A stretch of 64,000 bases of DNA from Akkermansiaceae bacterium (lineage in GTDB: Bacteria; Verrucomicrobiota; Verrucomicrobiia; Verrucomicrobiales; Akkermansiaceae): assembly GCA_021200315.1 (NCBI GenBank), contig JAJQGU010000015.1:1-64000 (forward strand). Direction: 5' to 3'. Under the pieces are notes generated by a model, which was given only the letters and a program-made list of their open reading frames with translations, was not told where the DNA came from and did not search any database. This document shows, in pieces, positions 1 to 7,805 of this stretch (its first letter is position 1; each line of letters opens with the position of its first letter). Position numbers and translations under genes: made by a program.

Positions 1-41
1 TGGCAGGGGATGAAATTCATGCTATCGTGCAGCCAGCGGTC

Positions 42-1550
42 ATGGCCAGAATACGCAAATCCGAACAGAAGAGACGGCAGCGATGGAAAAAGCACCTGCT
101 GTACGGGGCAGGGGGGCTGGTTACTCTGGCACTGGCCTTGCTGGCCGGAGGGTACTGCTGGCTGGTCGGCTACATTTCAGGCGATGCGTTTCGGACGGAC
201 GCGGAGAACGGCCTGGCGGAAAGCCTGGGCCGGGAGGGGCGGGTCTCCATTCCGCAGCCCTTCGAGCTCGAAGGCGCCTCTTTGGGGCTGCCCCGGCTGG
301 AGCTGGCCATGGCGGACGGGAGCTGCCGGCTGAATGTGGAAAAAGCCCGCGCCGAATTCGAATTATGGCCGTTGGCCAACCGCTGCCTCTCCATCCCCCG
401 GATGACTGTAGCTCGGCTGGAGCTGCAAACCCAGCCCGGCTTTTTCACCATCCCCTTTTCCGAACTGTTCAAGACGGGAACGCGGCGCGGCGCATTTACG
501 CCGGAAAACTTCCTCATCGGCCCGATCGCAATTGAACGCGGCGACTTCATCTTCGAGAACGGGGAGGACACTTACAGCATCTGCGGAACGCGTGTGGAGC
601 TCGCACCCCTGGCGAAGGATTATGCAGACTGGTCGGCCTCATTCCGGAGCGGAAAGTGGAAATCCCCCTATCCGCTCATTCGCGACGCGCCCCTTCATTC
701 AGCCGTTCTGTCCTCCCAAAAGGGAGTATTGAAGCTGACGAATGCCCGTTTTCTCTGCACGCCGGGAGAAGTGCGACTTCAAGCCTTCTTTTCCCCAGAC
801 AAAAGGAAATGGAGCGTCCAGTCTCGGGTGGACAACGCCGATGTGGAGCAACTGCTGACGGAGGACTGGGTGAAGCGCCTCAGCGGCCGCCTGTACGGGA
901 AGGCGCTCTTTCAGGGAGACTTGGACGGCCTGAGGAAAGCGGAGGGAGACCTGACGCTCCACGAAGGGAAACTAACCGCGCTGCCCGTCCTCGACAAGCT
1001 GAGCATCCCGGGAGCCGGACGATTCCGCGACATACCCCTGAACCGCGCCTCCGCCGCGTTTTCCTATCCATACAGCGACCGCGCAATGCAGATAGAAAAC
1101 GCCGTGCTGATCGACCCTCTGGCCGCGGAGAGCAACGGGCTGTTCCGCATGCGGGGGCGCATCATCGTAGGCGAAGGCGGCAGGTTGAAGGGGACATTGC
1201 TCGTGGGGATCGCCGACGAGGTTTTCAGAGGCTTTCCTCAAGCGGCTCTCTCGGCGCTCGACTCCCTGTTCAATGCCAAGGGCGAAGCCGGCTTCCGCTG
1301 GGTGAATGTAAACCTCAGCGGCACAATCGATTCTCCCCAAGAAGATTTCAGCGTGCGCGCGCTCAGCCTGCTCGGCAGGGGAACTCTGCGCTCGATTGAA
1401 GACACGGCGGGCGACCTCCTGAAAACCGTGGCGCCGTCACTCTCCCCCGACGGCGCGGCTCCGAAAGAGGAAGCGAAACCCTCCCTCTTGGAAGAGGCGG
1501 CCGACGAAGCATCCGGAATTTTGAAAAAAGGGCTGAAAAGTTTCTTCTGA
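42..1550 (+). CDS. AsmA-like membrane-anchored protein of unknown exact role
   Basis: The protein starts with a basic stretch (MARIRKSEQKRRQR) followed by one hydrophobic segment at about residues 15-37, so it is probably anchored in the inner membrane with a large periplasmic part. The C-terminal half has the repeating pattern of AsmA/DUF3971-type proteins, for example GDLDGLRKAEGDLTLHEGKL and later VNVNLSGTIDSPQEDF. Proteins of that superfamily are long beta-rich structures linked to envelope lipid transport or outer-membrane assembly; which of these applies here cannot be read from sequence. The reading frame is open to the window edge and a GTG occurs at 27, but ATG 42 directly precedes the basic/hydrophobic start and is preferred. 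No Shine-Dalgarno sequence is visible. It ends 4 bp before the IF-1-like gene, so the two may be cotranscribed. Confidence 0.7.
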   Translation: MARIRKSEQKRRQRWKKHLLYGAGGLVTLALALLAGGYCWLVGYISGDAFRTDAENGLAESLGREGRVSIPQPFELEGASLGLPRLELAMADGSCRLNVEKARAEFELWPLANRCLSIPRMTVARLELQTQPGFFTIPFSELFKTGTRRGAFTPENFLIGPIAIERGDFIFENGEDTYSICGTRVELAPLAKDYADWSASFRSGKWKSPYPLIRDAPLHSAVLSSQKGVLKLTNARFLCTPGEVRLQAFFSPDKRKWSVQSRVDNADVEQLLTEDWVKRLSGRLYGKALFQGDLDGLRKAEGDLTLHEGKLTALPVLDKLSIPGAGRFRDIPLNRASAAFSYPYSDRAMQIENAVLIDPLAAESNGLFRMRGRIIVGEGGRLKGTLLVGIADEVFRGFPQAALSALDSLFNAKGEAGFRWVNVNLSGTIDSPQEDFSVRALSLLGRGTLRSIEDTAGDLLKTVAPSLSPDGAAPKEEAKPSLLEEAADEASGILKKGLKSFF

Positions 1551-1554
1551 CGCG

Positions 1555-1794
1555 ATGACCGACGCGCACCAACCACCAAAATTCATTCATTGCGAAGGCG
1601 TCCTTGAGCAAGAAGTCTCGCGGGGCGCGTTCCGCGCCCGCCTGCCCAACGGGAAGCCGGTAATCGCCTTCGTGGAGAAAGGAGAGCTGTGCCTGCGGGA
1701 GCGCCTGCGCCCCGGGAAGCGGGTTTCGCTGACACTCTGCCCCGCTGATTTTGAACGCGCCCGCATCACCGCCATGATCGGGGAAGAGGGATGA
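1555..1794 (+). CDS. Divergent IF-1-like S1/OB-fold protein
   Basis: This 79-residue protein follows the IF-1 pattern almost end to end: EGVLEQEVSRGAFRARLPNG, then LRPGKRVSLTLCPADFERAR. The genuine infA of this genome is at 29.4-29.8 kb, and the present copy has lost the hallmark HISGKMR segment (here VEKGELC). IF-1 normally sits in the ribosomal A site with IF-2 and IF-3; a paralog lacking its basic contact segment may have a different RNA target. Its TGA overlaps the ATG of the isochorismate synthase (ATGA), which predicts translational coupling. Alternatives are a general OB-fold RNA-binding protein or a cold-shock-like adaptor. Confidence 0.75.
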   Translation: MTDAHQPPKFIHCEGVLEQEVSRGAFRARLPNGKPVIAFVEKGELCLRERLRPGKRVSLTLCPADFERARITAMIGEEG

Positions 1795-2831
1795 TGACGT
1801 ACCGCGATTTGACGTCGCTCGAATCCGGCGCCTTGTTCCGCGCCCGAGACGGGGCATTGTACTGCGGAACGGCTCCTTTCCGGGCTCTCGAAACCGCACC
1901 GGCAGGGGAACCGGCCTTTTACACGAACACATACGGATTGGAAGACCCATGCCCGTGGAAAGTCCCCGCCCGTCTGGAACGGGTTTCGGAGGAAGGAGAG
2001 CTGCCCCCCGCTCCGGAAATCGCATGGGAGCCGCCTCCGCAAGCCGCCTTCGCCGAAGTATTCCGGGAAATCAAGGCGATGCTGGCCTCGAAAAGATTGA
2101 AGAAAACCGTGCCCGCCATGGCGGAACAAGGAAGACTCGTCCGGCGGACGGATGCGCGCCTGCTGGCCGTGCGCGCTTGTCTGGATCTGCCGGGAGCGCG
2201 CACTTACGCCTTCTGGAGCGCGGATGAAGGATTCGCCGGCCTGAGTCCGGAAGCGCTCTTCACGCTACAGGGGCGGCGCCTGGAGACCATGGCGCTGGCG
2301 GGAACCGCCGCCCGAGGCGAAAGCGGGCGTTTGACGGCCGACCGAAAAGAATTGACCGAACACAGAATTGTCGTCGATGCCGTGCGGGAACGACTCGCTT
2401 CTTGCGGAAGGTTCGTCCAAGGCCGGCGGCGCGTGCGCACGGTGGGTGCTCTGGCACACCTCTACACGCCGATCTCACTGGAAGCGGACGAGGAACACCC
2501 GCCCGAATTCTGGCTGAAACGTCTTCACCCCACACCGGCTCTGGGTCCCTATCCCCGCACCCCGGAAACACTGAAAACCCTCGCGCAATGGCGCCGCCGT
2601 CTCCACTGCCCGGACACTTTCGGGGCGCCATTCGGGCTCTTGAGGGAAGGATCGCTGGAAATGTTCACCGTTCTTCGAGGCGTTTCGTGGAAAGGGCAAC
2701 TCGTCAGCCTGACCTCTGGAGGCGGGATTGTGGCCGCTTCGGACGCCGGCCGGGAATGGGCCGAATTCTCACTGAAACGGAGAAGCATCGCCCAGACGCT
2801 TGGGCTGCTCCCGGCTTCTTCATACAATTAA
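1791..2831 (+). CDS. Isochorismate synthase-like chorismate-binding enzyme
   Basis: The C-terminal two thirds match the chorismate-binding enzyme family: LSPEALFTLQGRRLETMALAGT, the EHRIVVDAV segment, HLYTPIS, LHPTPALGPYPR and FGAPFGLL. The order and the LHPTPALGPYPR signature fit isochorismate synthases (MenF/EntC/DhbC) better than anthranilate or aminodeoxychorismate synthases. It should convert chorismate to isochorismate with magnesium; in an anaerobe the likely destination is menaquinone, although no other men gene is in the window. At 346 residues it is shorter than typical MenF (about 430) because the N-terminal region is reduced. It is coupled to the IF-1-like gene by a 4-bp overlap. 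Confidence 0.8.
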   Translation: MMTYRDLTSLESGALFRARDGALYCGTAPFRALETAPAGEPAFYTNTYGLEDPCPWKVPARLERVSEEGELPPAPEIAWEPPPQAAFAEVFREIKAMLASKRLKKTVPAMAEQGRLVRRTDARLLAVRACLDLPGARTYAFWSADEGFAGLSPEALFTLQGRRLETMALAGTAARGESGRLTADRKELTEHRIVVDAVRERLASCGRFVQGRRRVRTVGALAHLYTPISLEADEEHPPEFWLKRLHPTPALGPYPRTPETLKTLAQWRRRLHCPDTFGAPFGLLREGSLEMFTVLRGVSWKGQLVSLTSGGGIVAASDAGREWAEFSLKRRSIAQTLGLLPASSYN

Positions 2832-2834
2832 AAC

Positions 2835-2862
2835 TTGCCCGGGCGCACGGATGTAATATAAT
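2835..2862 (+). promoter_or_regulatory. Predicted sigma70 promoter of the sugar-phosphate transferase gene
   Basis: TTGCCC and TATAAT are separated by 16 bp, about 34 nt upstream of the ATG. The -35 variant TTGCC recurs at other promoters in this window. Confidence 0.5.
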
Positions 2863-2896
2863 TTCCGCGTTCATTTCAATGGATACTTAACTTTCT

Positions 2897-4294
2897 ATGT
2901 ATACAAACAGCACAGCTCGGCGGCACATCTTCCAAATGCTCGACGCCTTACTCATTTTCGTGTGCCTTTATGCCGCGAAATGTCTTTCCGCGCTCGCAGC
3001 CTCTTCAGCGGGAGGCAGGCTTGCGGACACCTTCTCTTTCACGGATCTGATCTCTGCGTCTGCCACAGCCTTGATCATTCTCGTACTGCTGGATCACAGC
3101 GGCTTTTACAGAAAAGGAAGCCTGCAGCGTCCCCTGCGTGCCTTCCAGCAGATCACGGGGGCATGGATAGCGCCGCTGTTCGCCCTCTGCCTGTACCAGA
3201 TATCCAGCGACGCCTCTCCCGAGTTCCGATGTTTTCTCTGGGCGAGCGCCCTGTCGATTCCTCTCGTCATTTTCATCCGCCACATATCCATCTACTATTA
3301 CCTTTCGTGCGTCGACTGCTCCCCGAAGCAGCTGAAAAGCGTAATACTCATGGGAGAAAGAGATTACGTGACCGCCGTCTGGGACAGGCTGCCCCACACG
3401 TGGAAACGCTCCTTCGCCCTGGCGGGGGTATACGACCCGAATGAAAGCAGCACCCATGATCTGCAAAATCTACTCGTGGAGAACAGCGTCAGCCACGTGC
3501 TGCTCTTCGGCGGCTTTGAAGACACGTACCGCATGCGCGACGCCGTCCGCCTTTGCATGCTTCTGGGGGTGGACATTTACATGGGGGAGACTCCGTCGCA
3601 CCCCTTCACCGGCAACATCCGCTTCGAGCGCGTGGCCGATTGCCACTTCTGCGTGTACCGCAACGCCCCGATTCTCTCGTGGGGCTACATTTTCAAGAGC
3701 ATTTTCGACCGGCTCGCGGCAGCCGCCCTCATGCTGCTGAGCTCTCCCTTCTGGCTTCTGGCGGCGTGCCTCATCAAGGCGGGGGATCGCAACGGCCCTG
3801 TGTTCTACAAGCAGAAACGCTCGGGCATGTACGGAAAGGAATTCACCATGTGGAAATTCCGCTCCATGTATTCCGACGCCGAGCAGCGCCTCAATAAAGT
3901 GAAAGAGGAATACGGCAACGACATGAACGGCCCCGTCTTCAAACTGGAGCACGACCCCCGCATCATTCCTTTCGGTCATTTCCTGCGCAAGACTTCCATC
4001 GACGAGCTGCCGCAGCTCATCAACGTGCTGAAGGGGGACATGAGCCTCGTGGGGCCGCGTCCCCTGCCCGTCTACGAAACGGCGGCATTTCCCGATCTGG
4101 AGAGCCGCCGCCGCCTGACGGTCAAACCGGGACTGACCTGCTACTGGCAGATCGAGGGACGTTCCAACACAACCGATTTCAAGGATCTCATCGAGAAGGA
4201 CATGAAATACATCGACAACTGGAGCTTCTGGCTGGACCTCTGGCTGCTGCTCCGCACCATCCCCGCCGTCTTCTGCATGAGGGGAGCCAAATAG
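2897..4294 (+). CDS. Undecaprenyl-phosphate sugar phosphotransferase (WbaP/WcaJ type)
   Basis: A polyprenyl glycosylphosphotransferase that starts exopolysaccharide or O-antigen subunits by moving a sugar-1-phosphate from a nucleotide sugar to undecaprenyl phosphate at the inner membrane. Four hydrophobic segments fill about residues 10-140, a nucleotide-binding-like middle region follows, and a fifth segment at about residues 270-295 leads into the catalytic domain. Catalytic-domain motifs visible are FYKQKRSGMYGKEF, KTSIDELPQLINVL, LVGPRPLPVYE and VKPGLTCYWQIEGRSN. The length (465) is normal for the family. No glycosyltransferase cluster surrounds it; the rfbBA genes 19 kb away could supply a dTDP-sugar. 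Confidence 0.92.
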   Translation: MYTNSTARRHIFQMLDALLIFVCLYAAKCLSALAASSAGGRLADTFSFTDLISASATALIILVLLDHSGFYRKGSLQRPLRAFQQITGAWIAPLFALCLYQISSDASPEFRCFLWASALSIPLVIFIRHISIYYYLSCVDCSPKQLKSVILMGERDYVTAVWDRLPHTWKRSFALAGVYDPNESSTHDLQNLLVENSVSHVLLFGGFEDTYRMRDAVRLCMLLGVDIYMGETPSHPFTGNIRFERVADCHFCVYRNAPILSWGYIFKSIFDRLAAAALMLLSSPFWLLAACLIKAGDRNGPVFYKQKRSGMYGKEFTMWKFRSMYSDAEQRLNKVKEEYGNDMNGPVFKLEHDPRIIPFGHFLRKTSIDELPQLINVLKGDMSLVGPRPLPVYETAAFPDLESRRRLTVKPGLTCYWQIEGRSNTTDFKDLIEKDMKYIDNWSFWLDLWLLLRTIPAVFCMRGAK

Positions 4295-4298
4295 GAAC

Positions 4299-4766
4299 AT
4301 GTTTCATCTCGTTCTTTATCACCCTGAAATACCTCACAACACCGGCGCGGCCGGACGGCTGGCCGTGGCGACGGGCAGCCGGCTTCACCTGATCCGGCCG
4401 CTGGGCTTCAGCCTGGATGAAAAGCACGTGAGGCGCTGCGGCCTCGACTACTGGCAGCATGTCGACCTGCACGAGTGGGCTTCGCTGGAGGAGCTCCAAG
4501 CCACGGCGGCTCCCTCAAGCCGCTTCTGGCTCTTTTCGACAAAAGCCGGCGAATGCCTGTGGGACGCGCCGCTTCGCGACGGAGACTATTTCGTCTTCGG
4601 TCCCGAGACCCGGGGACTTCCCGCATCATTGCTTCGGCGAAACGCCGCCTCCGCGCTGCGGATACCGATGCCGGGCGAGCACGCCCGCAGCCTCAATCTC
4701 TCCACCTCCGCGGCCATCGTTCTCTACGAAGGCATGCGCCGCCTCCATTCACCCGTCACTGCATGA
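4299..4766 (+). CDS. trmL: tRNA (cytidine(34)-2'-O)-methyltransferase TrmL
   Basis: A SPOUT-fold methyltransferase that 2'-O-methylates the wobble nucleotide of leucine tRNAs in the family's characterised members. The family signatures are all present: LVLYHPEIPHNTGA at the N-terminus, FGPETRGLP for the knotted cofactor site, and IPMPGEHARSLNLSTSAAIV at the C-terminus. The length (155) is typical. It begins 4 bp after the sugar transferase and its TGA overlaps the ATG of the exonuclease-like gene. Confidence 0.93.
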   Translation: MFHLVLYHPEIPHNTGAAGRLAVATGSRLHLIRPLGFSLDEKHVRRCGLDYWQHVDLHEWASLEELQATAAPSSRFWLFSTKAGECLWDAPLRDGDYFVFGPETRGLPASLLRRNAASALRIPMPGEHARSLNLSTSAAIVLYEGMRRLHSPVTA

Positions 4767-5335
4767 ACATCGTTTATTTCGATCTGGAAACCCGCCGTTC
4801 GGCCGCCGAAGTGGGCGGCTGGCATGAAACGGGGAAAATGGGCGTCTCCGTGGCCGTCACCTACTCGACGGCCGCAGGCGCCTATCACATCTACACCGAG
4901 GATCAGGCAGGCGAACTCATCGCCGAATTGCAGGGAGCCGACCTCGTGGTCGGCTACAATCACGTGGGATTCGACTACGGCGTGCTTCAGCCATTCACCT
5001 TCTGGGACATCAAAGAAATAACCCGCAATCTGGATCTTTGCACCTACCTTTCCGAACGCATCGGGCACCGCCTCAAGCTCGATTCCGTGGCCACGGCCAG
5101 CCTCGGCCATTCGAAAACCGCCGATGGCATCCAGGCTCTGAAGTGGTGGGCCGAGTACGAGAAGACGGGCAATGTGGAAAAACTCATGGAGATAGCCCGC
5201 TATTGCTGCTATGACGTAAAAGTGACCATGGCAGTCCACCGTTTCGGCATGAAAAACGGGTTCGTGCGCTATGACGACAAGAACGGCGATATCATCACTC
5301 AACCGGTGGACTGGGATCGGCTGACGCCCGCATGA
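4763..5335 (+). CDS. DnaQ-like 3'-5' exonuclease / RNase H-fold protein
   Basis: A 190-residue DEDD-type nuclease domain. Exonuclease motif I is YFDLETRRS (D and E), motif II is around VGYNHVGFDYGVL, and motif III is ARYCCYDVKVT with the YxxxD spacing. The overall pattern resembles the YprB-like RNase H domain found alone or fused to helicases. The ORF track begins at 4475, but the conserved domain begins at ATG 4763, which overlaps the trmL stop codon (ATGA) and implies coupled translation. The substrate, DNA or RNA, cannot be told from the sequence. Confidence 0.85.
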   Translation: MNIVYFDLETRRSAAEVGGWHETGKMGVSVAVTYSTAAGAYHIYTEDQAGELIAELQGADLVVGYNHVGFDYGVLQPFTFWDIKEITRNLDLCTYLSERIGHRLKLDSVATASLGHSKTADGIQALKWWAEYEKTGNVEKLMEIARYCCYDVKVTMAVHRFGMKNGFVRYDDKNGDIITQPVDWDRLTPA

Positions 5336-5358
5336 GCACCCGCACGGAGAATGCCGTG

Positions 5359-6147
5359 TCAGGGCGCGTCCGGCTGGGCGAGCATATCCGCAGTCACTTG
5401 GTACACCGCCGCGCAACGGGGACAGGCGACGTCGACGCGGCCCTCTTCCGAAAGAATATCGGCCAAGTCAGCCTTCATCGCCTTGAGAGCAGGCAGAATC
5501 TTCCCGACCGTGCAGCCGCAGTGAAAGCGAAAACGGCGCGTTTCGAGCAGCCGTGTCTCTTCCCGCTCTTCGATGCCCGCCACAAGGGCTGCGTCCGCTT
5601 CCAGCAGCCAGTCGCGATCGGCGCCCGGCTGGGCGGACAGCAGAGCAAAGCGATCGCCGCCGAGATCAAAACAGCGGCCGAGCCGCTGCTCGCTCTGTCG
5701 ATAGTAATTCTCCACCCATTCTTCCGGCGTGGCGCCATGCAGCACGATGACGGAAGTCTGCGGCTGGCTTCCGTCGCGGATCGTCTGCGCGTAGAGCATG
5801 TTCTCCTCGGGCACGCGGATGTCTTCGGTGAAGGAACGCCCCACGACAGACTCCGTGAGCGATGAACCGCACACGAAAAGATTGGCTTGGAAGGGTGTGC
5901 ACAAATTCAGCGTCCAGGCATGATACTCGGCCCATGGGCGGGTCGCCATGTGCAGGGTAAAGAGCGCGAGCGTCTTCTTCAAGTCGAGATCGATCTCCGG
6001 CTCATTGCGCAGGCCATGCTGCATGAGGTGCAGATAATAATCCGTGTAGACGGGGGTAAAGTTCCCCCGGAGCAGAAGACAATTGCGGCGGCGCACGAAA
6101 ACGGACTCCAAAACGGCGAAGTCAGGCTGGAAAGGTTCCTGTTCCAT
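5359..6147 (-). CDS. hslO: Hsp33-family redox chaperone
   Basis: Hsp33 is a cytosolic holdase activated by oxidation of a zinc-bound four-cysteine centre. The C-terminal centre is clear: FHCGCTVGKI followed about 29 residues later by CPRC, i.e. C-x-C...C-x-x-C. The N-terminal region carries the family's pattern around CGSSLTESVVGR-like text and the linker LLETRRFRFHCGC. The length, 262 residues, is near normal (about 290) with a shortened N-terminal domain. I chose ATG 6147 because the longer ORF start at 6201 would overlap the preceding gene by 41 nt, whereas 6147 lies 13 nt after its stop. Confidence 0.82.
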   Translation of the reverse strand: MEQEPFQPDFAVLESVFVRRRNCLLLRGNFTPVYTDYYLHLMQHGLRNEPEIDLDLKKTLALFTLHMATRPWAEYHAWTLNLCTPFQANLFVCGSSLTESVVGRSFTEDIRVPEENMLYAQTIRDGSQPQTSVIVLHGATPEEWVENYYRQSEQRLGRCFDLGGDRFALLSAQPGADRDWLLEADAALVAGIEEREETRLLETRRFRFHCGCTVGKILPALKAMKADLADILSEEGRVDVACPRCAAVYQVTADMLAQPDAP

Positions 6148-6160
6148 GGCGGCGGGAATG

Positions 6161-6691
6161 CTACAGAGCTCTGGGCTGCTTTTCCGGAGAGGGATGCGCA
6201 TAGGGAGGGGGCGGTTCCACCCCGGGGGGGAGCGTCGTCTTTTTCATGTAGACAACGGGGCGCTCCGGGTACCGATTGCCCTGGTCATCCACATAAATAT
6301 GCATCCAGCACAGGCGCACGAGGTCTCCCGGAGCCAGCGCGGCGATATCCTCGAGTGCGCGGGCGTACTGTCCCGGCGGGGGCTGATCCATGTCCGCCAT
6401 GAAACGGGGCTCCCGTGCATCGCCATATTTTCCAAGTCTGTTATACGCATTCCACGAGACGATCGTGAACACGGCCGCGCGTCCCTCGGCAGGCGAAGCG
6501 AAGTCTCCTACGGGGCGCCAGCGAGGCACGGGAAACACACCGTCGAACCGCGCCACCACGTCGGCCGTCATCAGTATTTCATAGGGAGGAAGCGCGTTTT
6601 CGCGGGACGGCGAGGACTGCGCCGAAGGCACCAGCGCGAAAATGGCACAGACCGCCATCCCCCACCTTGGAACAAACGTGAGTCTGATCAT
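6161..6691 (-). CDS. Secreted protein of unknown function
   Basis: I do not recognise a family. The first 27 residues form a signal peptide (basic MIRLTFVPR, hydrophobic core, cleavage near PSAQSS). The mature part has no repeated motif and few cysteines; it ends in a proline-rich tail (PPPPYAHPSPEKQPRAL). It lies 13 nt upstream of hsp33 on the same strand, so the two are likely one transcript, initiated at the promoter at 6698-6725 only six bases before its ATG. Confidence 0.7.
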   Translation of the reverse strand: MIRLTFVPRWGMAVCAIFALVPSAQSSPSRENALPPYEILMTADVVARFDGVFPVPRWRPVGDFASPAEGRAAVFTIVSWNAYNRLGKYGDAREPRFMADMDQPPPGQYARALEDIAALAPGDLVRLCWMHIYVDDQGNRYPERPVVYMKKTTLPPGVEPPPPYAHPSPEKQPRAL

Positions 6692-6697
6692 GTCTTC

Positions 6698-6725
6698 ATC
6701 CTAATTCAACGAACCGGGAAGGCAA
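6698..6725 (-). promoter_or_regulatory. Predicted promoter giving a leaderless mRNA
   Basis: On the minus strand TTGCCT and TAGGAT are 16 bp apart and the -10 box ends 6 nt before the ATG at 6691, so transcription would start at or next to the start codon. Confidence 0.5.
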
Positions 6726-6755
6726 GGAAAAAGCGGGTAATTCTGCACCATCCTC

Positions 6756-7544
6756 TCAAGGCGCATAGGTGCGGCAGCGGTTGAGCCAGCCGGCAAGCCA
6801 GCGGGCTTCCCCCCGCGAAGGCGGGCTGTTGCTCACGCGCCGCTTCAACACCACGGAGGCTGCGCGGGAGAATTCGCGGCAAGCGGCGTCTCCCGAAGGG
6901 AAGCCATCCATCTCCTCAAGCACCTGAAGCAGCCCCCAGCCCCGCCCCTTGTAGCGTTCTCCCGCCTTGGTGCCTTCGCCCTTGAAATTCACGTAATCCA
7001 CCAGCGCATAGCACCCTTTCGGCGTGGCGCGGAGAGCATTGTAACGGGTCTCCACCTCCTGCGGCCGGGAAGATGCGGCCAGCATGCGCCCCAAAGAACG
7101 GCGCGAACGTTCGACGAGATATGCCGCCTGAAGCTCCACGTGCGCGGCCAGCCAGTCCCGCATGGCCTCCGTCTGCCGGGACTGCGCCGCCGACAAAAAC
7201 CGGCCGCGGTCTCTCCACGGTGCGCTCCCCCGGAAAAAGGAGGGCACAGAAGCTCCGCGCCGGGCCGCGTAGACCATCAGCTGCGGGAAACTCTCCTCAA
7301 AAGGTCCGGCGACTCCTTCCGGGTACCAGATGAAATGCCCTATGCCCAGCGAAGGGAACGCCTCTCCCGCATTCCATGTAACCAAACCTTCGCGGGTGCC
7401 TCCGCATTCATTGCGCCAGATCCTTCTGCCGAGCTCGGCCACGTCAGAACGGCGGATCACAGGCGCGTGGGCGGGCGCGGATGCGCTCGGATCGGCGGCG
7501 CAGCCCAGCGCAAAGACCGTCGTCAACAGAAAGATTCTCTTCAT
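6756..7544 (-). CDS. Lipoprotein of unknown function, possibly lysozyme-like
   Basis: A lipoprotein signal is clear: MKRIFLLTTVFALGCA with a lipobox cysteine at position 15. The mature domain is conserved-looking and unrecognised, with IWRNECGG at the start, GIGHFIWYPEG, ALVDYVNFKGEG and RYKGRGWGLLQVLEEM. A glutamate close to the N-terminus followed by glycine/aromatic-rich segments is reminiscent of lysozyme-fold enzymes, but this is only an impression and no catalytic call is made. The predicted promoter places transcription start one base before the ATG. Confidence 0.75.
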   Translation of the reverse strand: MKRIFLLTTVFALGCAADPSASAPAHAPVIRRSDVAELGRRIWRNECGGTREGLVTWNAGEAFPSLGIGHFIWYPEGVAGPFEESFPQLMVYAARRGASVPSFFRGSAPWRDRGRFLSAAQSRQTEAMRDWLAAHVELQAAYLVERSRRSLGRMLAASSRPQEVETRYNALRATPKGCYALVDYVNFKGEGTKAGERYKGRGWGLLQVLEEMDGFPSGDAACREFSRAASVVLKRRVSNSPPSRGEARWLAGWLNRCRTYAP

Positions 7545-7551
7545 TCCGTCT

Positions 7552-7581
7552 GTTATGCATGAACCGCACGCCCTCTGTCAA
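7552..7581 (-). promoter_or_regulatory. Predicted promoter of the 262-residue lipoprotein gene
   Basis: On the minus strand a consensus TTGACA is followed after 18 bp by CATAAC, which ends 7 nt before the ATG. The -10 match is weak. Confidence 0.4.
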
Positions 7582-7767
7582 GCGCACCGCGAGGCATGAC
7601 GCAGCCGAACGGAGGCTTCGCTATTTTTCAAAACAACTCATCATAATATCCATACACTGCTGAAAACAAGAGAACAAAAACTGAGAAACCATGACCGGGC
7701 ATTGCCGCCGATTACCATCGTCTTGACGGAGGAAGTCCAAGTGCGCAGGCATCCCTTCACTTTGCGA

Positions 7768-7796
7768 TTGCTCCCGCCTTCCGCTTCCTGTAGAAT
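7768..7796 (+). promoter_or_regulatory. Predicted promoter of the PBP2 gene
   Basis: TTGCTC and TAGAAT are 17 bp apart and the -10 box ends 9 nt before the ATG at 7806, predicting a nearly leaderless mRNA. Confidence 0.5.
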
Positions 7797-7805
7797 GGTG
7801 GTCTC

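Noticed and set aside
7725-7745. RNase P RNA-like GGAGGAAGTCC string
   Set aside because: Only a short partial match to the conserved P4 strand, with none of the other conserved elements.
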